A stretch of DNA of 64,000 nucleotides from NCBI GenBank assembly GCA_020199835.1, contig JAIVJV010000011.1:151006-215005 (forward strand). The letters are read 5' to 3'. A program made the position numbers and the translations under genes. A model generated the notes under the pieces. It had not been told where the DNA came from. It made no database searches and saw nothing but the letters and a program-made list of their open reading frames with translations. Below are positions 1-8,049 of this stretch, in pieces. The first letter of the stretch is position 1; every line of letters starts with the position of its first letter. The stretch comes from Acidobacteriota bacterium. Lineage in GTDB: Bacteria; Acidobacteriota; Blastocatellia; Pyrinomonadales; Pyrinomonadaceae.

Positions 1-1135
1 GAAGCTCCAGTGGATCGATCTTGAGCGCGTAGGCCAGCTCGTCCATTGCGGACTCGAGCGCGAACATGCCGCTAACGGCGCCGGGCGCGCGCATCCACGT
101 TGGGGTGCTCAGGTCCGTGTTCGTGATCCTCTGCGGCGCGTACAGATTCGGGCAGGCGTAAACCTGACGAGTGAATCCGGTCGTGTTATCCGAGAACTCC
201 TCGAAAGTCGAAGTGTTGTGCAGGGCCTCATGGACCATAGCCGTGAGCTTGCCGCTACGCTCCGCGCCGAGCGCTACCTTCTGAATGGTGTATGGACGGT
301 GGCCATGACCGGTAAACATCTGCGTCCGCGTGTAGACGATCTTGACCGGGCGGCGGACCTCGCGCGCGGCCATCGCCGTCAGCGCCGGGTAATAGTTGGG
401 CCGCAGTGACGATCCGAAGGCGCCGCCGACGTATGGCGAGATGACCTGCACGTTCGCTTCCGGGATATTGAAAGACGACGCGAGGTGCTTGCGCACGTTG
501 TAGACTTCCTGTGATTTGTCGAACATCGTGAGCCGGTCGCCCTGCCAGACGGCGACTGCGGCGTGCGGTTCCATCGGGTTGTGGTGCTCGATGGGAATGC
601 GGTACTCAGCTTCGATCTTCACCGGCGCAATCTTCATCGCTTCTTCGGGATTGCCACGCGGCTTCGGAGGCGGCCCTTGCGACGGGAAGCGCCCGCGATC
701 ACGCACGGCCTCCGTGTCGGTCGTGTGTTTCTCGGCGTTGTATGAGACCTTGACGAGTCGTGCTGCGTAACGTGCTTGCTCGTAAGTCTCGGCGACAACC
801 AGCGCCACCGGCTGCATGTTGAAGAAAATCCTGTCTGACTGAAGCGCGCGAAACGACTTGTCCTGTTCTTCTGTCGCGCGCGGCGGCGCCTGCTCGTGCG
901 AGGCTTTTGGTCCAAGCTTCGGCGCGTTCAGGTGCGTGAAGATTCGGATAACACCGGCGGCCGCTTCCGCGTCGCGTGTGTCTATCGACTTAATCGTGCC
1001 TTTCGCGACCGTCCCCAGCACGATGAAGCCATACGCGAGGTTCGGCGCGCGAAACTCGGCGGCGTACTTGGCCCTACCCGTCACCTTTGCCACACCGTCT
1101 ACGCGGTTGATCTCTTTTCCAATATATCTCGCCAT
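1..1135 (-). CDS. Xanthine dehydrogenase-family molybdopterin-binding subunit (partial, C-terminus off the window)
   Basis: Large catalytic subunit of a molybdenum hydroxylase; members of this family oxidise aldehydes or purines at a Mo-pterin cytosine dinucleotide cofactor, and the PaoC/YagR branch is periplasmic. The start ATG at 1135 opens with MARYIGKEINRVDG, the family's usual N-terminus, followed by the AxxxGxAKYAAE region. Around residues 195-200 PHAAVAVW, and later SPYVGGAFGSS, match conserved Mo-cofactor domain segments. About 378 codons are visible; the full protein is usually 700 residues or more, so the second half, including the catalytic glutamate, lies outside. It is the last gene of a three-gene run and begins 11 nt after the FAD-subunit gene. 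Substrate cannot be read from what is present. Confidence 0.9.
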   Translation of the reverse strand, partial: MARYIGKEINRVDGVAKVTGRAKYAAEFRAPNLAYGFIVLGTVAKGTIKSIDTRDAEAAAGVIRIFTHLNAPKLGPKASHEQAPPRATEEQDKSFRALQSDRIFFNMQPVALVVAETYEQARYAARLVKVSYNAEKHTTDTEAVRDRGRFPSQGPPPKPRGNPEEAMKIAPVKIEAEYRIPIEHHNPMEPHAAVAVWQGDRLTMFDKSQEVYNVRKHLASSFNIPEANVQVISPYVGGAFGSSLRPNYYPALTAMAAREVRRPVKIVYTRTQMFTGHGHRPYTIQKVALGAERSGKLTAMVHEALHNTSTFEEFSDNTTGFTRQVYACPNLYAPQRITNTDLSTPTWMRAPGAVSGMFALESAMDELAYALKIDPLEL

Positions 1136-1146
1136 ATTGTCCCCTG

Positions 1147-2136
1147 TTATATGAGCCGAGCGGCGCGCATCAGCGCGCGCACCACAGCGCGTTTACCGAG
1201 CTCGATCTTGTAGGCGTTGTGCGCGAGCGGTTTGGCGCCGGCGAGCGCCGCCTCGGACGCACTGCGGAAGGTTTGCTCCGACGCTGGTTTTCCGGAAAGC
1301 GCCGCTTCGGCCTCCCGGCTCCGCCACGGTTTGTGGGCCACACTTCCCATTACCACGCGTGCCTGCCTGATTCTGCCGCCGTCCATGTCGAGCGCTGCAG
1401 CCACCGCCACCAGAGCGAAGGCGTAACTCGCTCGGTCTCTGACTTTCAGGTAGTAGTAATTGTTTGCGAAATTCGACTTCGGAAGATCGATGGCCACAAT
1501 GAGTTCGCCACGTTCGAGGTTATTGTCTTTCTCCGGCGTGTCCCCCGGCAGGCGGTGAAAGTCGACGATGGGAATGGACCGCTCGCGCCCCGATGCATTT
1601 CTGACTCTCACTTGAGCTTCCAGAGCGTAAAGCGCATTGGCCATGTCGCCAGGATATGTGGCCACACACTTCTCACTCCACCCGAAGATCGCATGAATGC
1701 GATTCAGACCTTCGCGCGCGCCACAGCCCGTCCCCGGCTCGCGCTTATTGCACGGCATCGCCGTGTCGTAGAAATACTGACATCGTGTGCGCTGCATCAG
1801 GTTGCCGCCGTTAGTTGCCATGTTGCGAAGCTGCCCTGAGGCGCCTGCCAGGATGGCTTGCGTCAACAGCGGATAGCTCTTGCGTATGAGCGGGTGGTTT
1901 GCTGTGTCTGTGTTCTTCGCCAGCGCGCCGATCGTGACGCCGCCGTTTGGACCAGCTTTGATGTCGGCGAGGTTCAGGCGCGTCAGATCAACGAGTTCGT
2001 TCGGACGCTCGACGTCCTCTTTCATCAAATCGAGGATGTTGGTCCCACCCGCCAGGAACTCCGCATTAGGATTTGCCGTCACAGCGCGTGCGGCCGCGTT
2101 TGCATCGCTCACTCGCGTGTACTTAAACGGTCTCAT
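1147..2136 (-). CDS. FAD-binding subunit of a molybdenum hydroxylase (PaoB/YagS-like)
   Basis: Medium subunit that passes electrons between the iron-sulfur subunit and FAD. An earlier in-frame start exists at 2178, but ATG 2136 (MRPFKYTRV) is preferred because AAAGGAG stands 10 nt upstream and the family begins this way. The FAD-binding GGTNILDLM motif is near residue 30. A cysteine-rich stretch (RTRCQYFYDTAMPCNK, then TGCG) matches the extra 4Fe-4S cluster loop known in PaoB-type subunits and absent from classical xanthine dehydrogenase FAD subunits. The gene overlaps the end of the 2Fe-2S subunit gene by 14 nt, so the two are probably translationally coupled. Confidence 0.92.
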   Translation of the reverse strand: MRPFKYTRVSDANAAARAVTANPNAEFLAGGTNILDLMKEDVERPNELVDLTRLNLADIKAGPNGGVTIGALAKNTDTANHPLIRKSYPLLTQAILAGASGQLRNMATNGGNLMQRTRCQYFYDTAMPCNKREPGTGCGAREGLNRIHAIFGWSEKCVATYPGDMANALYALEAQVRVRNASGRERSIPIVDFHRLPGDTPEKDNNLERGELIVAIDLPKSNFANNYYYLKVRDRASYAFALVAVAAALDMDGGRIRQARVVMGSVAHKPWRSREAEAALSGKPASEQTFRSASEAALAGAKPLAHNAYKIELGKRAVVRALMRAARLI

Positions 2137-2950
2137 CGGTTTGCCACTCCTTTCGAACGCGCGCGAGCTCATCATCATTCACGAAGCGCCATGTACGTGC
2201 CGTCTCTTTGCCTGAATGGACCTCTTTGATGGCCGCGACGATGCCCGGATAAGCGCCGCAGCGACAGATGTTGCCGCTCATGCGTTCGCGTATCTCCTCG
2301 TCCGTCAGGCTTGTCGTGTTCACAGTTACGTTTTCGGTGACGTGACTCGCCTCGCCACGACGCGCCTCTTCGAGCAGCCCGACCGCGGAGCATATCTGGC
2401 CCGGCGTGCAGTACCCGCACTGAAAACCGTCGTACTTGATGAAGGCAGCTTGCATCGGGTGAAGCTGTTCGCCGCGCGCGAGTCCTTCGATGGTTGTGAC
2501 CTCGCGTCCCTCGAGTGTTGCGGCGAGCGTCAGACACGACAGCACCCGCCGGCCATCGACGAGTACAGTGCAAGCCCCGCACTGGCCCTGGTCGCAGCCC
2601 TTCTTCGTGCCGGTTAATTCGAGCCTCTCACGCAACGCGTCGAGCAGCACCACGCGCGAATCCAGCTCCAGCGTTTTCGCCGCGCCGTTCACCTTCATGG
2701 CAATCCTGATTGTGTTCTCAGGCGCGGCTGCCGGTGCGAATACTGCATCGGCAGGAGCAGACAGTGCGGCTAAGGCCTGCTCCTTTTCGAGCAGCATCAA
2801 GGCAAATAATCCGACGCCACTGGTGAGCGACTGCCCGAGAAATGTGCGACGGGCCTGACCGACGTCAGTCAACGCCGGCATCTCCTTCACAAGCGCCTCC
2901 TCATCAGCCGACAGTTCGGGCTGAGAGGTCTCGTCCAAGTTGTCTTCCAT
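2123..2950 (-). CDS. 2Fe-2S subunit of a molybdenum hydroxylase with Tat signal (PaoA/YagT-like)
   Basis: Small electron-transfer subunit carrying two 2Fe-2S clusters. The N-terminus has ARRTFLGQ at residues 33-40 followed by a hydrophobic run, the pattern of a twin-arginine signal, so the assembled enzyme is predicted to be exported folded, as for E. coli PaoABC. The plant-type ferredoxin motif GCDQGQCGAC lies at residues 118-127 with the fourth cysteine in VLSC; the second cluster uses CGYC and GNICRCGAYPG. First gene of the three-subunit operon; AGGGGG lies a few bases before the ATG. MogA, a molybdopterin enzyme, is encoded 5 kb away, but no dedicated chaperone gene was seen. Confidence 0.93.
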   Translation of the reverse strand: MEDNLDETSQPELSADEEALVKEMPALTDVGQARRTFLGQSLTSGVGLFALMLLEKEQALAALSAPADAVFAPAAAPENTIRIAMKVNGAAKTLELDSRVVLLDALRERLELTGTKKGCDQGQCGACTVLVDGRRVLSCLTLAATLEGREVTTIEGLARGEQLHPMQAAFIKYDGFQCGYCTPGQICSAVGLLEEARRGEASHVTENVTVNTTSLTDEEIRERMSGNICRCGAYPGIVAAIKEVHSGKETARTWRFVNDDELARVRKEWQTDETV

Positions 2951-2960
2951 GTTTGTCCCC

Positions 2961-2977
2961 CTGGTTTACTTAACCAG
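2961..2977 (-). promoter_or_regulatory. Small hairpin next to the paoA-like ribosome binding site
   Basis: CTGGTT and AACCAG are separated by 5 nt and sit directly upstream of the GGGGG ribosome binding site of the 2Fe-2S subunit gene. Folded in mRNA it could influence initiation. It is short and may be coincidental. Confidence 0.3.
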
Positions 2978-3183
2978 CTCGATGTTGAGTCGTACGATAG
3001 AGACATAAGGGAGCCGAAGGGGGCAGCGTTGCAGATTAACTATGAAAAGGTGAGTTTTTAGGGAGATATACACGGAACCGTTAAACCCGTTTTCTCTGGC
3101 GAAGCGGATGCTTAGCCCAGCTTGCGTTTTCCAGTCCCGGAGGCGTAGAGTGTGGACCGACTCTCAACAGTGAGGTAAACCTC

Positions 3184-3984
3184 GTGTCCCGCCACGGAAA
3201 ACGTACTCTCTGGATCTTTGCGGTCCTCATTAGCTCAGCGGCTATTGCTTCAGGTTGGGGTCTCCAAAGGTTGATCTCGCAACCGGTATCCGCAGTGGAA
3301 CAACCGCAAAAAGATCGAATCTTCGTTAAGGATGGCCGTCCTGTAGCGAGCGCGATAAGGACGTTGGAAACTCGATTTAGTCGAGTTATCACTTACGAAG
3401 ACGCTCCGTTAGTACATCCGGACGACACACTTGACGTGACTGAATCTGTTCGTCGAGATTTGCACGAATATGCTCCGGGCAAAGCACCGAGAGTCATTGT
3501 TCCCCGAGGCGGTGAACTCAGTTTTGAGTACAGTCGAAATGATCCAATTGAACTTGTGTTGGTATATCTCCTGATTGAGGGTGAGCACGTGACTCCGTCA
3601 GCAGCATTTCGCACCGAAGAGACAAACGGAATAATTCACGTTATTCCCCGATCAGTAAAAGGTTTGACTGGTGAAACGATGCCAGTCCGCCCAATCCTGG
3701 ATACGCCTGTTCAGTTGGCCGCGCAAGAGCGAAGCGGCATGCAGTTGTTAGAAGCGTGGGGAGACGCTGTAAGTGCCAACGCAAAAAAGCGAATCGTCAT
3801 CGGATCAGGGCCTGTTGGGACGTTAATCAACTACAAGGATGACGAGGGAATCAGCTCGCAAAACGCTCGAGATGCATTGACTGAAATTCTCACGAGGATC
3901 GCAAAAGGAAAGAAACTGTCGTGGCAACTGTTGTACAACCCGGGCCAGCAGTTTTATGTCCTTAACATTCATCGGGTTCAATAA
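3184..3984 (+). CDS. Uncharacterised secreted or membrane-anchored protein
   Basis: Not recognised. The 266-residue product starts with GTG at 3184, with GAGG about 8 nt upstream. The N-terminus is basic (SRHGKR) and followed by one hydrophobic segment (residues 8-27), giving a signal peptide or single anchor; the rest is soluble and should lie outside the cytoplasm. A segment around residues 50-75 (SAIRTLETRFSRVITYEDAP) recurs in Acidobacterial proteins of unknown role as far as I recall, but I cannot name a domain. It is divergent from the molybdenum hydroxylase operon and has no obvious operon partner. Codon use looks less GC-rich than the neighbours. Confidence 0.7.
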   Translation: MSRHGKRTLWIFAVLISSAAIASGWGLQRLISQPVSAVEQPQKDRIFVKDGRPVASAIRTLETRFSRVITYEDAPLVHPDDTLDVTESVRRDLHEYAPGKAPRVIVPRGGELSFEYSRNDPIELVLVYLLIEGEHVTPSAAFRTEETNGIIHVIPRSVKGLTGETMPVRPILDTPVQLAAQERSGMQLLEAWGDAVSANAKKRIVIGSGPVGTLINYKDDEGISSQNARDALTEILTRIAKGKKLSWQLLYNPGQQFYVLNIHRVQ

Positions 3985-4476
3985 CTCAGGGGAGAAGTTT
4001 ACGCGCTTCAGGATCGATCGTTTAACGCTCCGTTGTCCGCGGTGTTTGACCGAGTGATTCGTGTGACTGCATAATGCGTCGCGGTCTATTCTCTCCCGCT
4101 CGGCACTTTCCCCAAAATTAGATCCATTAATCGTTTCCAACGAATAGGGCTCACGGCCCGACAAACGCTTGCCGCTTTGCCCGCACGCTTGCGGTAAGGG
4201 CTTGTCTGCCGTGGCTCTAAGGGCAAGGGCGGATTCCCCAAGAATAGCCGCTCTTGCCCCTATTAAATGACGTCACGATCTGCCGGATCTTTCGCGTTAC
4301 GAACCACTCCAACCTCCCGGCCCGCTTTTGCGCTTCTTTCGAGCTCGACCAGCGACTAACGGAATCTTACGCTGTCCATTACAATGGCGAACCTCATTTG
4401 CACAAGCGCGGCTGTTGATGAATTGTTAGAGCGCAGTACGCATTCGTGGGTTAACGTGAATTCAGGAGGAATCAAG
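3985..4476. other. Gene-free interval with one imperfect hairpin
   Basis: About 490 nt without a convincing gene. Arms GGGCAAGGGCGG (4221-4232) and CCGCTCTTGCCC (4248-4259) pair with one G-T wobble across a 15-nt loop. No T-run follows on either strand, so it is not called a terminator. The start of the downstream DinB-like gene could in principle be at 4384, but the ribosome binding site points to 4477. Confidence 0.5.
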
Positions 4477-4956
4477 ATGACGCTTCGGGAGTTCTATTTA
4501 AAACGTGCAAAGGCAGAGTTGCCGGTCTTTCTAAAAGTACTCAACGCGTTGCCCAAAGAGCTTACCTACAAACCGCACGATCGTTCGCCGTCGGCCCAGC
4601 AACTCGTTTGGACCCTGACGTATGAAATGAAGGCGTTAATTGACGTTGTTAATACTGGAAAAGCCGAGTGGGAAAATCTCACGCCACCGGGTCTTGATGA
4701 GATGATCGCGATGTATGAGAAGTGGTCGACCGAATTACTCGAAAAGGTCGCTGCACTCGATGAAGCATCCCAGGAGAGGAACGCGCAGTTTCTTTATCAG
4801 GGACACGTCGTAATGGAAAAACCAATGATGGAGTTTCTTTGGGACTTCATGTTTGATGCGATACATCATCGTGGGCAGTTGAGTGCGTATCTCCGCCCCA
4901 TGGGCGGAAAGGTGCCCTCAATCTATGGACCGTCGGCCGATGATCCAGGGATGTAA
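4477..4956 (+). CDS. DinB/YfiT-like four-helix protein
   Basis: 159-residue protein of the DinB superfamily, small metal-binding helical bundles often acting as thiol-dependent transferases (bacillithiol, mycothiol or glutathione partners); the exact substrate is unknown. A histidine early in helix 1 or 2 is usual, but here SPSAQQLVWTL replaces the typical S-x-x-x-x-x-H context. The C-terminal motif DAIHHRGQLSAYLRPMG is a strong family signature carrying two adjacent histidines. ATG 4477 was chosen over 4384 because AGGAGG precedes it by 7 nt. The loss of the usual first histidine raises doubt about metal binding. Confidence 0.85.
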   Translation: MTLREFYLKRAKAELPVFLKVLNALPKELTYKPHDRSPSAQQLVWTLTYEMKALIDVVNTGKAEWENLTPPGLDEMIAMYEKWSTELLEKVAALDEASQERNAQFLYQGHVVMEKPMMEFLWDFMFDAIHHRGQLSAYLRPMGGKVPSIYGPSADDPGM

Positions 4957-5066
4957 TCCGGCGCACTCTCTTACGGCTCGTGTCTCACGGTTGGAGAAAC
5001 AGTATTGGTGATCGCTGAACACGGACGCGGAACACCGGATGGAGCACAGGCAGTAAGCGGCGCGCA

Positions 5067-5561
5067 TCAAAGGTCTTCGAGATCCTTCGGCGTGACGAAC
5101 CACTCCAACTTTCCCGCTCCTCGTTGCGCTTCTTTCCAGCTCGAACCAGCGATACTGATCTTCGCCAGCGCGCAAGTTGGCATGTGACGCGACTCGCGCG
5201 TGAGAAACGCGACCATTTCTTCCATTCCCGGATTGTGACCGACCAGCATCGCGGCTTTGGTGTCGTCCGGAATTTCACTAAGGACCTGAACCAACGCCGA
5301 TAAGCTCGCTTCGTAAATACGCTGGTCGAATTGCGGCTCGACGCCAAGTTCAACGTGGCTTAGAACGATGCCAATCGTCTGCCGCGTGCGTACGGAAGGC
5401 GAACTGATCAGCGCGCCCACGGCGACTTTTTTTGAGACCAGAAAGCGACCTATTTGCTGGGCCGCATCCCTGCCGCGTCCCTTCAACGGACGCTCAAAGT
5501 CGGGCAAAGTCGCGTCTTTCCAACTTGATTTGGCATGTCGTAAGAGGTACAAGGTGCGCAT
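5067..5561 (-). CDS. sixA: SixA-type phosphohistidine phosphatase
   Basis: Histidine-phosphatase-superfamily protein of 164 residues; SixA removes phosphate from phosphohistidine, in E. coli on ArcB HPt and the nitrogen PTS. The N-terminus MRTLYLLRHAKSSW carries the RHxK variant of the RHG motif that is typical of SixA. The second histidine is in LVGHNPGMEE (about residues 105-114), with the supporting arginine in SPSVRTRQT. Length fits the family. It is divergently transcribed from the P-loop kinase and Ppx cassette, and the 66-nt shared intergenic region holds a CRP-like palindrome, suggesting joint control. Confidence 0.9.
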   Translation of the reverse strand: MRTLYLLRHAKSSWKDATLPDFERPLKGRGRDAAQQIGRFLVSKKVAVGALISSPSVRTRQTIGIVLSHVELGVEPQFDQRIYEASLSALVQVLSEIPDDTKAAMLVGHNPGMEEMVAFLTRESRHMPTCALAKISIAGSSWKEAQRGAGKLEWFVTPKDLEDL

Positions 5562-5596
5562 AGTGGCAATTCAGAGAGTTTAAGCCTTTACATTAC

Positions 5597-5612
5597 TGTG
5601 ACAAGGATCACA
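5597..5612. promoter_or_regulatory. CRP/FNR-family operator, TGTGA-N6-TCACA
   Basis: TGTGA at 5597-5601 and TCACA at 5608-5612 form a perfect copy of the canonical CRP half-sites with the canonical 6-nt spacer. The site lies midway between the divergent starts of sixA (5561) and the first kinase-like gene (5628), where a CRP-family regulator could control both. Identity of the regulator is not known from this window. Confidence 0.6.
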
Positions 5613-5627
5613 TAGTCTCAGGCGCCG

Positions 5628-6308
5628 ATGATTTCGTATGGTCAGCACCAATTTCCGGGCAAACTCTTCGTCGTCGAAGGCACCGACGGCAGCGGTAAGT
5701 CCACGCAACTCGCGTTGCTTTACCAGTGGCTCAAAGCCGAAGGGTACCCGGTTTTCTTCTCCGAGTGGAACTCGTCGCCGATAGTCAAGGATACGACAAA
5801 ACGCGCCAAGAAACGTCACCTGCTCACGCCGGCCACGTTCTCGCTCCTGCACGCGACCGATTTTGCCGACCGCACCGAGCGCGACATCATACCGCCTCTC
5901 AAAGCGGGCGCGATCGTGCTCGCCGATCGTTATATCTACACCGCGTTTGCGCGTGACGTCGCGCGAGGTTGCGATCGCCGTTGGATACGCGACGTTTACT
6001 CCTTCGCGATTCAGCCAACGATGGCTTTCTTTTTCCGAGCGCCGCTCAACGTCGCGATCGATCGCATCGTCTCCGGCAGACCGAGTCTAAAATACTACGA
6101 AGCCGGGCTAGACCAGGCATGGTCCGACGATCCCGAAGAGAGTTTTACGATTTTCCAGGGAAAGATTCTGGAAGAGTACGATCGCATGGTTTCCGAGTTT
6201 GGCTTGACAGTGATCGACGCGAGCCGCTCAATTGAACGCCAACAACGAGAGATGCGCATGTTGATTGGACCACATCTAAATCGCAAGAATCGCACCAGGT
6301 CACATTAA
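5628..6308 (+). CDS. Thymidylate-kinase-like P-loop protein, copy 1
   Basis: 226-residue NMP-kinase-fold protein. The Walker A is intact (EGTDGSGKST, lysine 24) and the DRY motif (ADRYIY, residues 99-104) is where TMK binds its nucleotide. Region 60-80 (RHLLTPATFSLLHATDFADR) resembles the TMK helical segment but the central and C-terminal parts differ from housekeeping dTMP kinase. It sits 2 nt before a second paralogue and a Ppx/GppA phosphatase, opposite sixA. That company suggests phosphate-transfer or polyphosphate metabolism instead of plain dTTP synthesis, but this is inference; it could still be the cell's dTMP kinase. Confidence 0.82.
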   Translation: MISYGQHQFPGKLFVVEGTDGSGKSTQLALLYQWLKAEGYPVFFSEWNSSPIVKDTTKRAKKRHLLTPATFSLLHATDFADRTERDIIPPLKAGAIVLADRYIYTAFARDVARGCDRRWIRDVYSFAIQPTMAFFFRAPLNVAIDRIVSGRPSLKYYEAGLDQAWSDDPEESFTIFQGKILEEYDRMVSEFGLTVIDASRSIERQQREMRMLIGPHLNRKNRTRSH

Positions 6309-6310
6309 CG

Positions 6311-7102
6311 ATGCAGTTTTATGGAACGCCCTTGCCCGGCGTGGAACATGAAGAGTACGCCGGCAAACTGATCGTCATCGAAGGCGCCGACGGTGTCGGA
6401 CGATCAACGCACATCGCCGGTTTACGTACGTGGCTCGAGTCGCGCGGACATGCGGTGCTGGATACCGGCATGACGCGTTCGATTCTCGCGGGCCGAGGGT
6501 TAAAAGATGCGAAGACCGGAACCACACTCGGCCGGCTCACGATGCAACTGTTCTACGCCACCGACTTTATCGATCGACTCGAAAACGAGATGTTGCCCGC
6601 CTTGCGCGCCGGTTTCGTTGTGCTGACGGATCGTTACATTTATTCGGCCATCGCGCGCGCGGAAGTGCGCGGTATCGATCCCGCATGGATTCGTTCCATT
6701 TACGGCATGGCGCTCGTGCCCGATGCAGTCTTTTACCTGCGCATCACCAACACGCAACAGCTCGTCCAGCGGCTCCTTACTTCGGGACGCGGTTTCGATT
6801 ACTGGGAGTCAGGAATGGACCTGAATCTCGGAGAAGATCTCTACGACAGTTTTATCGAATATCAAAGGCGAATGCTGAAAGTTTTCGATCGCCTGACGGG
6901 CGAATACGGCTTTCAGGTGCTGAATGCTTCGCGTTCCGTTCGCACAGTCGCCGCCGATCTGCGCAAGGGTGTTTTGAAAGTGCTCGAAGAGCCGGGCCCG
7001 ATGGCTGAAGACAACGTGAGCATGATCGAACCGCGCATAGGCAAACCGACTCCAACCACACCAACCAACCTCGTGGATCTGAACAAAAAGGTACTTCCTT
7101 GA
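6311..7102 (+). CDS. Thymidylate-kinase-like P-loop protein, copy 2, with altered Walker A
   Basis: 263-residue paralogue of the preceding protein. It keeps the N-terminal EYAGKLIVIEGADG layout and TDRYIYSA (residues 106-113), but the Walker A reads GADGVGRST, with arginine 31 in place of the lysine that holds the ATP phosphates. The C-terminus has an extra proline- and threonine-rich tail (KPTPTTPTN). Arg-for-Lys usually cripples P-loop kinases, so this copy may be a regulatory or structural partner of copy 1, or a changed activity. Its stop codon overlaps the start of the Ppx gene by 4 nt (TTGA), implying coupling. Confidence 0.8.
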   Translation: MQFYGTPLPGVEHEEYAGKLIVIEGADGVGRSTHIAGLRTWLESRGHAVLDTGMTRSILAGRGLKDAKTGTTLGRLTMQLFYATDFIDRLENEMLPALRAGFVVLTDRYIYSAIARAEVRGIDPAWIRSIYGMALVPDAVFYLRITNTQQLVQRLLTSGRGFDYWESGMDLNLGEDLYDSFIEYQRRMLKVFDRLTGEYGFQVLNASRSVRTVAADLRKGVLKVLEEPGPMAEDNVSMIEPRIGKPTPTTPTNLVDLNKKVLP

Positions 7103-8049
7103 AGCTCGCTTCGATAGACATCGGTTCCAATTCCATCAAACTCGTCGTCGTTGAAGCTGCTGCCGGGAATTCGTTTGCGGTGCTCGCGAGTGAACGCGAA
7201 GTCGTCAGGTTGGGCCAGGAGACGCTCGTCAATCGTCACATCGGCGAGGTTGCGAAGCGCCGGGCGATAGATTGTCTCAAGCGTTTTCGTGCGGTTGCGG
7301 AAACTCACGGCGCGGAAACGATCGCCGCGATCGCAACCGCTTCTGTGCGTGAAGCAAACAATGCGCAAGAGTTCATTCGCGCCGTGGAACACGAAACCGG
7401 TCTGCGCGTCGAGGTGCTGTCCGGCATCGAGGAAGCGCGACTGGTCGGGCTCGCCGCTTCGCAGGGGTGCACCGACAAAGGACTGACGAGTCTGAACATC
7501 GACATCGGCGGCGGCTCTACCGAGATCTCGATCTTCCGCGACGGCGAACCACTAAAACTCGTTTCGGTAAAACTTGGCGCGGTTGGGTTGACCGATCGCT
7601 TTATCCGCTCCGATCCGCCCGCGCCTGACGAGTTGGACCAACTACGATCTGAAATCCGCAGTTCCCTCCAATCCATCGCCGGCGCTCTCCTCCAACAAGG
7701 TTGGGACTACACCACCGCGACGTCCGGCACTGCTGTAACAATCGCCGCCGCGTTCAACGGCACCACGACCATCGCTCTTCCCGAACTCAAACGTCTGAAC
7801 GCAAAGCTCGCCTCGCTCACGATGGCCGAGCGCAGCACCATCATGCACTTTGCACCGCAACGCGCCGACATCATCGTCGCCGGCGGCTTCGTGTTGGAAG
7901 AAACGATGAACGCGCTCGCGATCGCGTCGTTACGCGTTTGCGAGTGGTCTTTGCGCGAAGGAGTGATTATCGATCGGTTGCGTAGTGCGAAACGATCTAC
8001 GGATTCAGTGGCGAGTGTGGCCGGCGAGAAGATTCACCGAGTGCGCTAA
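7099..8049 (+). CDS. Ppx/GppA-family phosphatase
   Basis: 316-residue member of the exopolyphosphatase/pppGpp-phosphohydrolase family (ASKHA fold). The phosphate-1 motif IDIGSNSIKL is at the N-terminus, the catalytic-site region IATASVREANN is near residue 75, and the phosphate-2 motif NIDIGGGSTE is near residue 134. Start is TTG 7099, overlapping the stop of the upstream kinase-like gene. The size matches the short Ppx form of one catalytic domain pair without the HD-like extension. The last 45 nt overlap the convergent mogA gene. Whether the substrate is polyphosphate or (p)ppGpp cannot be told from sequence. Confidence 0.9.
   Translation: MKLASIDIGSNSIKLVVVEAAAGNSFAVLASEREVVRLGQETLVNRHIGEVAKRRAIDCLKRFRAVAETHGAETIAAIATASVREANNAQEFIRAVEHETGLRVEVLSGIEEARLVGLAASQGCTDKGLTSLNIDIGGGSTEISIFRDGEPLKLVSVKLGAVGLTDRFIRSDPPAPDELDQLRSEIRSSLQSIAGALLQQGWDYTTATSGTAVTIAAAFNGTTTIALPELKRLNAKLASLTMAERSTIMHFAPQRADIIVAGGFVLEETMNALAIASLRVCEWSLREGVIIDRLRSAKRSTDSVASVAGEKIHRVR

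Noticed and set aside
4221..4259. Hairpin as an intrinsic terminator
   Set aside because: No T-run on either strand and the loop is 15 nt.
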